Part shown: positions 41,784 through 49,714 of the stretch, one piece after another | How positions within the stretch are numbered: position 1 is the stretch's first letter | Layout: each line of letters starts with the position of its first letter | Source of the DNA: Ancylobacter vacuolatus | Lineage (GTDB): Bacteria > Pseudomonadota > Alphaproteobacteria > Rhizobiales > Xanthobacteraceae | Assembly (NCBI RefSeq): GCF_030813595.1 | Contig: NZ_JAUSUH010000009.1 | Location: 159,260 to 223,259 of the forward strand | Direction: 5' to 3' | DNA length: 64,000 nucleotides | Notes under the pieces: model-generated | What the model was told of the DNA's origin: nothing | What the model saw: the letters and a program-made list of their open reading frames with translations, nothing else | Database searches by the model: none | Made by a program: the position numbers and the translations under genes

Positions 41784-42650
41784 TTACCGCATCTTCGGCT
41801 GCACAACGACCGTGGCGGAGAGGCCCGACACCAGCCGCACGCCGGGCGGCAGCGGGCCGAGCTTGATCCGCACCGGAATGCGCTGGGCAAGGCGGATCCA
41901 GTCGAAATTGGGGTTCACCTGCGCCAGCAGCCCCTCGCCGGGAATGGCGATGGCGCGGCTCAGCCCCTCGACCACGCCGTCGATCACCACGCCGCCGGCC
42001 ATCAGCTCCACCCGGGCCGGGTCGCCGTCGCGGATCGCGGGCAGCTTGGTCTCCATGAAATAGGCGTAGACATAGAAGGAATGGCTGTCGACCAGCGCCA
42101 GCATGCCCTCGCCGACACGGGCATAGTCGCCGGCATCGACATTGAAATTGGTGATGTAGCCATCGGTCGGCGCCCGCACGCGCGAGCGGTCGAGATTGAT
42201 CTGCGCCGTGGTCAGCGCCGCCTGCGCGGCATCGAGTTCCGCCTGCGCCTCGGCGGCGGTGGAGGCGGTGAGCTCGACCGTCTGGGCGGAGATCGCCGCC
42301 GTGTCGGCACGCTCCAGATTGGCGTCGCGGGCCGCCGTGTCGCGGGCATAGTCCAGCGCCTGCTGCTTCAGCGCGACATCCGCCTGCGCCTGCTTGAAGG
42401 CTGCGGTAAAGCGCTGCTGGTCGATAACGAACAGCACGTCGCCCTTCTGCACCAGCTGGTTGTCGCGCACATTCACCGTGTCGACGAGGCCGGAGACATC
42501 GGGCGCGATCTCCACCACCTGCGCCAGCACCCGCGCGTCGCGGGTCCAGGGCGAGACGGTGTAGTAGAGCCACAGCCGCCAGCCGACGAAGACCGCCGCC
42601 ACTGTGGCCAGCAGCGTCACCCCCACGCGCAGCACGGAGCCGATAGTCAT
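41784..42650 (-). CDS. aaeA: HlyD-family membrane fusion protein of an aromatic-acid efflux system (AaeA-like)
   Basis: A 288-residue periplasmic adaptor with one N-terminal membrane anchor (residues 8-30), the lipoyl half-motifs APDVSGLVDTVNVRDNQLVQKGDVLF and SRVRAPTDGYITNFNVDAGDYA, and a coiled-coil hairpin between (about 85-155). The PWTRDARV element after the anchor is typical of AaeA/EmrA-like adaptors that serve FUSC exporters. It overlaps the DUF1656 gene by four bases. Together with the FUSC protein it should export aromatic or other weak acids. Confidence 0.87.
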   Translation of the reverse strand: MTIGSVLRVGVTLLATVAAVFVGWRLWLYYTVSPWTRDARVLAQVVEIAPDVSGLVDTVNVRDNQLVQKGDVLFVIDQQRFTAAFKQAQADVALKQQALDYARDTAARDANLERADTAAISAQTVELTASTAAEAQAELDAAQAALTTAQINLDRSRVRAPTDGYITNFNVDAGDYARVGEGMLALVDSHSFYVYAYFMETKLPAIRDGDPARVELMAGGVVIDGVVEGLSRAIAIPGEGLLAQVNPNFDWIRLAQRIPVRIKLGPLPPGVRLVSGLSATVVVQPKMR

Positions 42651-42883
42651 CGCAGAACCTCCCCCAGCGCCGGCAGCAGGAAGATGACCACGCCGAACAG
42701 GATGATGTAGAGCGCCGCGTCGAACAGCGGCTTGTGCCAGACAAAGCGATAGAACCCGGCCCGTGCCAGGCCCCGGCGCAGCAGCAGATAGGGTGCCAGC
42801 GCCACCAGCGCCCAGAGCAGCGCGGGGGGAAAATAGATCCCGAACGCCGCCGGGGTCAGGAATGGCAGGGCGGTGTCCATCAT
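42647..42883 (-). CDS. aaeX: DUF1656 small membrane protein (AaeX-like)
   Basis: A 78-residue protein with two hydrophobic segments and the family elements PFLTPAAFGIYFPPAL and FYRFVWHKPLFDAALYIILFG. AaeX proteins accompany AaeA/AaeB in the aromatic-acid efflux operon; their role is unknown. ATG 42883 overlaps the stop of the FUSC gene (ATGA) and has GGGAGGG before it. Its own stop overlaps the start of the adaptor gene. Confidence 0.87.
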   Translation of the reverse strand: MMDTALPFLTPAAFGIYFPPALLWALVALAPYLLLRRGLARAGFYRFVWHKPLFDAALYIILFGVVIFLLPALGEVLR

Positions 42884-45030
42884 CCCTCCCCGAAGGCGTG
42901 CAGGAAGAACGCCCGGTCGATGTCGAAGCGGTCGACGATGAAGCGCAGCGACGCCCCGGCGCGCAGATTCAGCCCCGCCGCCGGCGAGCCGGGCGGCAGA
43001 TCGAGCCCGGCCAGCGCCGCCGCCGCCGCGCGCGCCTCCGCCTCCGCCGCGCCGACACGGGCCGGCAGCGCCCGGCCGGCGGCGGGCAACGCCTCCAGCT
43101 GGGCGGCGAAGCGGTCGAGGAAGCCGGCAACCAGCGCGCGCGTGCCCTCCGCCAGATCGGGCGCCGCCAGCAGCCGGCGCAGGCGGCCGAGTTCCAGCGC
43201 CGTCGAGGCCGCGCCCAGCGTGCCGCGCAGGAACTCGTCCTCGCCCGGCCGGTCGAGCGCGAGGCGCGGCAAGAGATCGGCCAGCGCCCCGACGATCTCG
43301 CGCAGGATCACCCGTTCATGGCGCACACCCCGCGCCGCCTCCGGCAGCCGCACTCCCAGCGTCTCGCTCCAGAGCCGCCGGCGCGAGGCGCGCGAGGTCA
43401 CCGGCACGAGGTTGAGCAGCACCAGGGCCAGCCCCATGCCGAACAGGGTCGACAGCGCCGCGTTGAAGAACCCGGCCTCATCAGGCAGGAACACGTTGCC
43501 GGTGCCGATCTCGGCGACGAAGAAGCCGCCAAAGGCGATGCCCGGCCAGGCCAGCTGCGGCGTCCCCGCCATCAGCCCGGCCGGCAACAGGGCCAGCATG
43601 AGAAACAGCGCCAGCGCCTCGAAGCCCTCGATGCGCGGCAGAACCAGCACCATGGCGACAAAGGCCGCCGCCATGCCGAGCGCGGTCCACAGCAGGAAGG
43701 CGAAGCCGAGCGGCCCGGGCCGGTCCTGGTTGACCGAGAAGAACAGCAGCACGGCGAGGCCCGAGGCGGCGTTGAAGCCGTCGGTCCACTCCGTCGCCGC
43801 CCAGAAGCCGCACATCAGCGCGAGGACCAGCCCGGCGCGCAGCCCGGCGAGCCAAGCCTCCCGCCGCTGCTCCGGGGAAGGCCCCGCCGGCTTCAGCGGC
43901 GCGCGGGCGGCGCGGCGCGCCGGGCGCAGGCTCGCCGCCTCGCTCACCATCACCATGGAGAGCCCGTGCAGCAAATCCCCCGCCCGCCGCAGGATCAGCA
44001 CCCCATCCGCCAGCGGCACGAAGGGCACGCGCCCGGCCATCGCCTCCAGCGCGGCGCGGGTGGTGTTGAGCGCGACCCGGGCGGCGAGCAGATCGGACCG
44101 CACCCGGCGCGGATCGGCAAAGGCGGCAGGGTCGCCGGCGAGCCGCTCCAGCCGCGCCGCGACCTCCGCCATCGCCGGGCGCAGGCGGTCCGCCACCACG
44201 CCCGCCCCTTCCACCTGGAAATCGTCGAGCCGCACATAGAGCCCGCGCGCCACCGCCAGCACGCGCAGGAACTCGCGCGTCATGCGGCGCAGCCCCTCGT
44301 CGCTGGCGCGCATGTCAGGCGCCTCGAACACGGTGTAGGAGCGCAGCGCGTCGAACGTCACCACCCCCGCCACCATCTCCCGGCGCAGCGCCGCGAAGGT
44401 GGCGAGCGGGGTGCGCGGCTGCAGCGCCACCGCGCCGTAATGGCAGAGCCGGCCGAACAGCGTCGCCAGCTGGCCGCGCAGCACGTCGCCGGCATAGACC
44501 GGAAACACCAGCACGCTCACCGCCGTGACGCAGGCGATGCCGATGATGATCTCGGCCGTGCGGTCGAAAGCGATCTGCCAGGCCCCGGTCGGCGCGAACG
44601 CCCCTTCCAGCCCGACCAGCAGCGCGGTGTAGCCGGCGAGCAGGAAGCTGTAGGCGGCATAGTTGCGCCGCTGCGCCGCCAGGGTGAAGCACAGGCCGAG
44701 CCAGAGCGCGAAGGAACCCACCAGCGGCAGCGGCGCCTGCGACCACAGGCCGAGAATTGCCAGCCCCGCCGCCGCCCCGCCCAGCGTGCCGACGACGCGA
44801 TAGGCGCCCTTGGCCACCGCGGCGCCGGCGGTCGGCTGCGCCAGAAGATAGACGGTGAGCGCCGCCCATTGCGGGTCCTGCAGCTCCAGCCAATAGGCGG
44901 CGGCAAGCGCCATCACCGCAGCGGCGGCGGTGCGCAGCGAGAAGGCGACATTACGCCAGCCGAGATCGACCGGAACCGCCTTGCGAACGCTCTTCCAGAA
45001 GGTCGGGAAGGCGGTGCCGGCCGTGCTCAT
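42880..45030 (-). CDS. aaeB: FUSC-family aromatic-acid efflux protein (AaeB-like)
   Basis: A 716-residue inner-membrane exporter. Two clusters of membrane segments (about residues 28-180 and 365-510) are each followed by a cytoplasmic helical domain, the FUSC layout. QDPQWAALTVYLLAQPTAGAAVAKGAYRVVGT is the hallmark in the first cluster. It heads a three-gene operon with AaeX- and AaeA-like proteins. Start 45030 (MSTAGTAF) is preferred; the longer reading to 45102 is not conserved. Substrate: probably hydroxylated aromatic or other lipophilic acids. Confidence 0.88.
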   Translation of the reverse strand: MSTAGTAFPTFWKSVRKAVPVDLGWRNVAFSLRTAAAAVMALAAAYWLELQDPQWAALTVYLLAQPTAGAAVAKGAYRVVGTLGGAAAGLAILGLWSQAPLPLVGSFALWLGLCFTLAAQRRNYAAYSFLLAGYTALLVGLEGAFAPTGAWQIAFDRTAEIIIGIACVTAVSVLVFPVYAGDVLRGQLATLFGRLCHYGAVALQPRTPLATFAALRREMVAGVVTFDALRSYTVFEAPDMRASDEGLRRMTREFLRVLAVARGLYVRLDDFQVEGAGVVADRLRPAMAEVAARLERLAGDPAAFADPRRVRSDLLAARVALNTTRAALEAMAGRVPFVPLADGVLILRRAGDLLHGLSMVMVSEAASLRPARRAARAPLKPAGPSPEQRREAWLAGLRAGLVLALMCGFWAATEWTDGFNAASGLAVLLFFSVNQDRPGPLGFAFLLWTALGMAAAFVAMVLVLPRIEGFEALALFLMLALLPAGLMAGTPQLAWPGIAFGGFFVAEIGTGNVFLPDEAGFFNAALSTLFGMGLALVLLNLVPVTSRASRRRLWSETLGVRLPEAARGVRHERVILREIVGALADLLPRLALDRPGEDEFLRGTLGAASTALELGRLRRLLAAPDLAEGTRALVAGFLDRFAAQLEALPAAGRALPARVGAAEAEARAAAAALAGLDLPPGSPAAGLNLRAGASLRFIVDRFDIDRAFFLHAFGEG

Positions 45031-45127
45031 GGCGCTCCGTGGCGGCGGGAGAAAAAGCCGGGCACCCGGCGCGGCCCCATTATCAACAGCCCGCCCCGCC
45101 ACGCAATGGCGTCCCCCCGGTCCGGCC

Positions 45128-46117
45128 TCACCAGACCAGGGTCGGCGTCGCCACCGGCGCGCACCAGAGGGCGAACTCCGCCGGCGTCAGCAGGGCCAGC
45201 GTCACCGAGAGCCCCGCCATGTCGAGCGAGGTGACGAAGGTGCCGACCAGCGCCCGCGCCGGCACGATGCCGTGCGGGCGCAGAAAGGTGCGGATCAGGT
45301 TGTGGGCAAGGTGCAGCTCGATCGGCGGGGTGCCGCCAAAGCCGTTGACGATCAGCAGCGGGCAGGCGTCCGCCAGCGGGGAAAGCTGCGCCAGCACCGG
45401 CTCGCACAGCAGGCGCACGATTTCCTCCGGCCCGGCGCGCCCGGTGCGGTAGAGCCCCGGCTCGCCATGAATGCCAACGCCGATCTCCATCTCGTCCGGC
45501 CCCAGCGCGAAGGTCTCGCGGCCCGTGTCGGGAAGGCTGACGCCGCGCAGGGCGACGCCCATGCTGCGCACCCGGCCGGAAAGCCCCTCGCCCAGCGCCT
45601 TCAGCCCGGCGAGGTCGTCGCCCCGCTCCGCCGCCGCGCCGAGCAGCTTTTCCACCACCACCGTGCCGGCGACCCCGCGCCGTCCCCGGCTGCGCACGGA
45701 AGGGCCATAGGCGGCATCGTCCTCGACGATCACCGTCTCGATGCGGTGGCGGCCGGCGGCCATTTCCGCCGCCATCTCGAAATTCATCACGTCGCCATCA
45801 TAGTTCTTCACCACCAGAAGGCAGCCGGCGCCGGTGTCGGTCTCGTCCATGGCGGCGAGGATCTGGTCCGGGGTCGGCGAGGTGAAGACATGGCCGGTGC
45901 AGGCGGCATCCAGCATGCCGGCGCCGATGAAGCCGCAATGAAGCGGCTCATGCCCGGCCCCGCCGCCTGAAATCACCGCCACCTTGCCGGGCGTGAGAAC
46001 GCGGCGGCGCACGAATTTGCCCTCAACGCCAAAGGCGACAAGGTCCTCATGCGCGGCGACGAAACCGGCGAGGCTCTGGGCCGCCGCCGTATCGGCGGCG
46101 TGGAGGAATCGCGTCAT
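45128..46117 (-). CDS. dhaK: PTS-dependent dihydroxyacetone kinase subunit DhaK
   Basis: A 329-residue DhaK that binds dihydroxyacetone covalently by a hemiaminal. GGGAGHEP with H56 and the substrate-binding H217 in GVGIHGEPG are present, as is LLVVKNYDGDVMNFE. The ATP-binding DAK2 domain is absent, so it needs DhaL-ADP and DhaM from the genes upstream. Oddly it is the last gene of the cluster, separated from dhaL by dhaM, HPr, EI and a small gene. A 110-base gap precedes it. Confidence 0.9.
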   Translation of the reverse strand: MTRFLHAADTAAAQSLAGFVAAHEDLVAFGVEGKFVRRRVLTPGKVAVISGGGAGHEPLHCGFIGAGMLDAACTGHVFTSPTPDQILAAMDETDTGAGCLLVVKNYDGDVMNFEMAAEMAAGRHRIETVIVEDDAAYGPSVRSRGRRGVAGTVVVEKLLGAAAERGDDLAGLKALGEGLSGRVRSMGVALRGVSLPDTGRETFALGPDEMEIGVGIHGEPGLYRTGRAGPEEIVRLLCEPVLAQLSPLADACPLLIVNGFGGTPPIELHLAHNLIRTFLRPHGIVPARALVGTFVTSLDMAGLSVTLALLTPAEFALWCAPVATPTLVW

Positions 46118-46225
46118 CCGACCGCCCCCGAACGCGCCTTCTCCCGCGCCATACGCCGCCCCCTCCGCCGCATCGGCTCAGCCCCGCCGGCCGGGGGTGG
46201 GGGCGCCGCTGTTCCTCGCGTGCAT

Positions 46226-46636
46226 TCAATCGCCTCCATTCACCAGCGTCGCCATCTTAGCCACGAAGTCGGCGAGGGCATCGTCAAAGCTGCGGTTCTT
46301 CTTCTCGTCGCCGAAATCCGGCACCATCAGCGCCAGGGTCCGCATCGCCGAGGCGCCGCCGACCTCGGGCAGTCGGCCGGGATGGGCGGCCTCATAGGCG
46401 GCGAGAAAGCGCTCCTGCTCGGCCGGGCTGAAATGGCACACCCGCAGGATGGTCGGCAGATGCCGGGCCGGCAGCGGCGTGTCGTAGCTCGGGCTGGTGA
46501 CCTGGGTCACGAAGCTGCGGTGCTTGCCCAGCGCCGCCGCCAGCCGCTGGCGCGTGCCGGAGGGCCGGTTGTCGAGAATGCCGGCGAGCAGGGTTTTATA
46601 GGCGATCACCGCCTCGTCGCTGGTCTCGCGCGCCAT
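46226..46636 (-). CDS. Conserved small protein with possible helix-turn-helix
   Basis: A 136-residue protein I do not recognise by name. Residues about 27-48 (GTRQRLAAALGKHRSFVTQVTS) read like a Cro/C1-type helix-turn-helix. The following HLPTILRVCHFSPAEQERFLAAYEAAHPGR looks like helical packing, and the C-terminal third is acidic. Start at 46636 is two bases beyond the EI stop, so it is in the dihydroxyacetone operon. It may be a local regulator or an accessory to the kinase. Function not established. Confidence 0.6.
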   Translation of the reverse strand: MARETSDEAVIAYKTLLAGILDNRPSGTRQRLAAALGKHRSFVTQVTSPSYDTPLPARHLPTILRVCHFSPAEQERFLAAYEAAHPGRLPEVGGASAMRTLALMVPDFGDEKKNRSFDDALADFVAKMATLVNGGD

Positions 46637-46638
46637 GC

Positions 46639-48366
46639 CTAGGCCTGCCCTGGCGCGGAATCGGGGGAGCCGGCGCCCGGCGCCGCCGGTGGCAAGGTCG
46701 CGCCCAGCCTCGTGCCCAGCGCCGCGCGCAGGGCGGGAAGCCGCCTCGGGGCGACGGAAAGCCCGTGCAGGCCGAGCGCGCGCAGGCGTCCGGCCGCCGC
46801 CGGTTCGGCGGCGAGATCGCCGCACAGCGACACCGGGCGGCCGAGCACGCGGGCGGCGGTGCAGATCTGGTCCAGCAGCCGGAACATCGCCGTCTCCGCT
46901 CCCGCATAGAGCGGCGCCACGGCAGGATTGTCGCGCGCCGCCGCTGCGAGATACTGCATCAAATCGTTGCTGCCCACGGAAAAGAAGGCCGCCTGCCCGA
47001 ACAGGTCGAGCGTCAGCGCGGCGGCCGGCACCTCCACCATGATGCCGAGCGGCGGGCGTCGGCCCTCGATTCCCTGCCGCGCCAGCCGCGCCGTCTCCTC
47101 GTCGAACAGCGCCGCCATCGCCGCCAGTTCCGCCGGCAGCGTCACCATCGGCAGCAGCACGCTGACCGGCCCATGCGCCGCCGCGCGGATCAGCGCGCGG
47201 GCCTGGATGCGGGCGAGATCGGGATGGGCGAGCAGGAAGCGCACCCCGCGCAGGCCGAGCATGCCGGCCGGGTCGCCCTCGTTGAGGCCCGCCAGCGCCT
47301 TGTCGCCGCCGAGATCGAGCATGCGCAGCGTCACCGGCTTGCCGGCGAGCGCGTCGAGGAGGCGGCGGTAGACCGTCAGATGCCGCTCCTCGCTCAGCGC
47401 CTCGGCCGCGCTGGTGAGCACAAATTCGGTCCGCACCAGCCCGACCCCGTCCACCTCGGCGGGATCGAGCGTGTCGAGATCGGCCAGCGTGTCGAGATTG
47501 GCGAGCAGCAGCGGCGTTTCGCTCCCGCCGGCAGCGGCGGGGAACGGCGCCGCGCCGGGGGCGGCGTGCAGGGCGGGGGCGACGGCGCGGGGCGTCGCGT
47601 CAGGGTGTGGATCGGGCAAAAGCCCTGCCTCGGGCAAAAGCCGTGGGTCGGGGTTAAGGCAGGCCAGCCCCTGCGTGCCGTCCACCAGCAGCGCCTCCCC
47701 CGTCTCGCCCGGCAGCGCCCCGAGGCCGACCACCATCGGCACGCCGCGCGCCCGCGCCAGCAGGGCGACATGGCTTGCCGTGCTGCCGGCGCCCAGCGCG
47801 ATGGCGCCGCCGCTCGACCAGTCATGGGCGAGAAAGACGCTGGGCGGCATGTCGCGCCCGACATAGACCGCGCCCGCTGGAAAATCGGCACGGGTGCGCC
47901 CGGCCAGCGCGTCGAGCACGCGGTGCTGCAGGTCCATCAGGTCGACCGCGCGCAGGGCGAAGGGATCGACCTCGGCCCCCTCGTCCTGTTTGGCCTCACT
48001 GCACCGACTGGCGCTCTCACTGCACTCACTGGCCATCGCTTCGATCTGGTCGTTCAGTGCCGCGGCGAAGGCCAGCGCCGCCCCCTCGCCGCGGTCGATG
48101 CGGGCCAGAGCCGGGGCGAGAAGCTCGCCATCGAGCAGCAGTTCGATCTGGAAATCGAGGATGCCGGCGCTCTCCGCGTTGGCCCCGGCCGAGAGCTGGC
48201 GCAGTTCGTAAACCGCTCTGTTCACAGCATTTTTCAGCGCCGCGCGCGCCTCGGCCGCGCTGCCGGCGCGGCCGGACGGCGCCGGCGGCTCGCCCGCCCG
48301 GTGCACCGGGCCGACCGCCCGACCGGGCGAGGCGGGATGGCCGCGAAACTCACGCGGGACGACCAT
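46639..48366 (-). CDS. PTS enzyme I (PEP-protein phosphotransferase) of the Dha system
   Basis: A 575-residue enzyme I. It has the phosphorylatable His199 in GAGSTASHVALLARARGVP, the PEP-binding barrel with GVGLVRTEF, LRMLDLGGDKAL and LGLRGVRFLL, and the catalytic Cys in SLCGDLAAEP. The region around 245-285 contains a Pro/Ala-rich insert not typical of EI. It starts inside the HPr gene (17-base overlap). Located between dhaM/HPr and dhaK, it should feed phosphate from PEP to HPr and then DhaM. A dedicated EI is unusual because E. coli DhaM carries HPr and part of EI as fused domains. Confidence 0.87.
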   Translation of the reverse strand: MVVPREFRGHPASPGRAVGPVHRAGEPPAPSGRAGSAAEARAALKNAVNRAVYELRQLSAGANAESAGILDFQIELLLDGELLAPALARIDRGEGAALAFAAALNDQIEAMASECSESASRCSEAKQDEGAEVDPFALRAVDLMDLQHRVLDALAGRTRADFPAGAVYVGRDMPPSVFLAHDWSSGGAIALGAGSTASHVALLARARGVPMVVGLGALPGETGEALLVDGTQGLACLNPDPRLLPEAGLLPDPHPDATPRAVAPALHAAPGAAPFPAAAGGSETPLLLANLDTLADLDTLDPAEVDGVGLVRTEFVLTSAAEALSEERHLTVYRRLLDALAGKPVTLRMLDLGGDKALAGLNEGDPAGMLGLRGVRFLLAHPDLARIQARALIRAAAHGPVSVLLPMVTLPAELAAMAALFDEETARLARQGIEGRRPPLGIMVEVPAAALTLDLFGQAAFFSVGSNDLMQYLAAAARDNPAVAPLYAGAETAMFRLLDQICTAARVLGRPVSLCGDLAAEPAAAGRLRALGLHGLSVAPRRLPALRAALGTRLGATLPPAAPGAGSPDSAPGQA

Positions 48367-48697
48367 CGGCCCGCCCCGGCTTGCGATCCTCGTCGAAATT
48401 GCGCCGCACCAGCCCGCTCAGCGCCGCGACCGCCTCCTCCGCCCGCGCGCCCTCAGCGCGAATTCTCATTCTAGTTCCGCGTCTTATGCGGGCGCCGATG
48501 ATCTTGACGATGCTCTTTCCGTTCAGCCAGTCGCCCGATCCATCCACCGCCACCTCGATCGTGCAGGGGAAGGATTTGGCCAGGCGGGTGAAGGCGACCG
48601 AGGGCCGCGCATGCAGCCCAACCCCATGCGTGACCTCGACTTCCGCCTGGCAGCGAGGGGCGGAAGGCCGCCCGATGAGGGGAGCGGGCTCGGCCAT
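48350..48697 (-). CDS. HPr-like phosphocarrier of the Dha system
   Basis: A 115-residue HPr domain protein, longer than the usual 85-90 residues by an N-terminal extension. The active His is in VGLHARPS (residue 29 from ATG 48697) and the family helix-2 region is NGKSIVKIIGARIRRG. The ATG at 48697 overlaps the dhaM stop (TGATG). The acidic/basic tail DEDRKPGRADGRPA overlaps the EI start. It relays phosphate from the adjacent EI to DhaM. Confidence 0.85.
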   Translation of the reverse strand: MAEPAPLIGRPSAPRCQAEVEVTHGVGLHARPSVAFTRLAKSFPCTIEVAVDGSGDWLNGKSIVKIIGARIRRGTRMRIRAEGARAEEAVAALSGLVRRNFDEDRKPGRADGRPA

Positions 48698-49098
48698 CAC
48701 GCGGACAACTCTTCCGCCGTCGCCACCACCCGCGCCAATGTGGAGCCGCCAGAAGCTTCGGCCGCCGCGACCACCGCGCCCTCCACCAGCGGCGCGTTGC
48801 AGATGGCGACCTTGGCCGCACGCGCCGGCCCGAGCATCTCCACCGCCATCTCGCTATTGGTTTCCGCCCCGCCGAGATCGACGAAGACAGCCACGCCGGC
48901 CTCGGACCATGCCACCTCGATCGCCATCAGGATACCGGCTACATGGGTGCCCAACCCGCCCTCGACATTGCCACCGGTCCAGGCGAGCGGCACGCAGTCG
49001 CCGACCATCTGGCGCACCATATCGGCGGCGCCCTGCGCCACCAAAGGCGAGTGCGAGACGATCACGATCCCCACATTGGCGATGCGCGCGGGCGTCAT
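48697..49098 (-). CDS. dhaM: PTS-EIIA-Man-like dihydroxyacetone phosphotransfer subunit DhaM
   Basis: A 133-residue single-domain DhaM with the phosphorylated His16 in VGIVIVSHSPLVAQG and the FVDLGGAETNSEMAVEML segment. It rephosphorylates ADP bound to DhaL, receiving phosphate from HPr. E. coli DhaM also has HPr and EI parts; here those are separate downstream genes. Overlaps of four bases with dhaL and three with HPr show a tightly coupled operon. Confidence 0.9.
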   Translation of the reverse strand: MTPARIANVGIVIVSHSPLVAQGAADMVRQMVGDCVPLAWTGGNVEGGLGTHVAGILMAIEVAWSEAGVAVFVDLGGAETNSEMAVEMLGPARAAKVAICNAPLVEGAVVAAAEASGGSTLARVVATAEELSA

Positions 49099-49709
49099 GA
49101 GGGCGCGTTCTCCTTGAAATACAGACAGATAGCCCTCGTGAGCAGGGCGCAGCTCGACGCGCCGGGGTCTTCATGGCCGATCGAACGTGCGCCGAGATAG
49201 GACGCCCGGCCGCGCCGCGCCAGCATCATCTCGGTCGCCTGCGCGGCATTGCGGGCGCATTCGGCAATGCGCAGCGGCGCGGCATGTCCCGCGATCTCCG
49301 CCTGCACGGGGTAGAGCACATCCAGCAGCGTCTTGTCGCCCGGCCCGGAACGGCCCCGCCGCGCCACCGCCGCGACCGCCTGGGCGAGGATGGCGGCGAA
49401 ATCGGCCTCTTCCTCCCCGACGGCAAGGCCGCGCCCGAGCTCCATCAGCAGCGTGCCATAGAGCGGCCCGGCGGCGCCGCCGATGCTCATGACCAGCACC
49501 AGCCCGATGCGCTCCAGCGCCGCCGGCAGCGGCAGGGCGGAAATGGCGTCGCGCTCGCGATACACCGCCTCCAGCCCGCGCCGCATATTGGCGCCATGGT
49601 CGCCATCGCCGATGGCGCTGTCGAGCCGGCCGAGACGCTCGCAATGCTGCTCGATCTGCTCACGACACAGGCCGATGAGGGCCGTGAGATCGGCGGCATT
49701 AAGCCTCAT
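49095..49709 (-). CDS. dhaL: Dihydroxyacetone kinase ADP-binding subunit DhaL
   Basis: A 204-residue DhaL (DAK2 fold). The magnesium/nucleotide site is visible in SAIGDGDHGANMRRGLEAV, with VLVMSIGGAAGPLYGTLL and the GPGDKTLLDVLYP nucleotide loop. It carries ADP/ATP permanently and transfers phosphate to DhaK-bound dihydroxyacetone. It lies five bases after the single-chain kinase gene, so both kinase types are made from one transcript. Confidence 0.9.
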   Translation of the reverse strand: MRLNAADLTALIGLCREQIEQHCERLGRLDSAIGDGDHGANMRRGLEAVYRERDAISALPLPAALERIGLVLVMSIGGAAGPLYGTLLMELGRGLAVGEEEADFAAILAQAVAAVARRGRSGPGDKTLLDVLYPVQAEIAGHAAPLRIAECARNAAQATEMMLARRGRASYLGARSIGHEDPGASSCALLTRAICLYFKENAPS

Positions 49710-49714
49710 CGGCC

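Noticed and set aside
42763..45234. An 823-codon open frame antisense to the FUSC exporter
   Set aside because: Arg/Gln/Ala/Pro-rich shadow frame. The minus strand encodes a coherent membrane protein with overlapping start/stop junctions to its operon partners.
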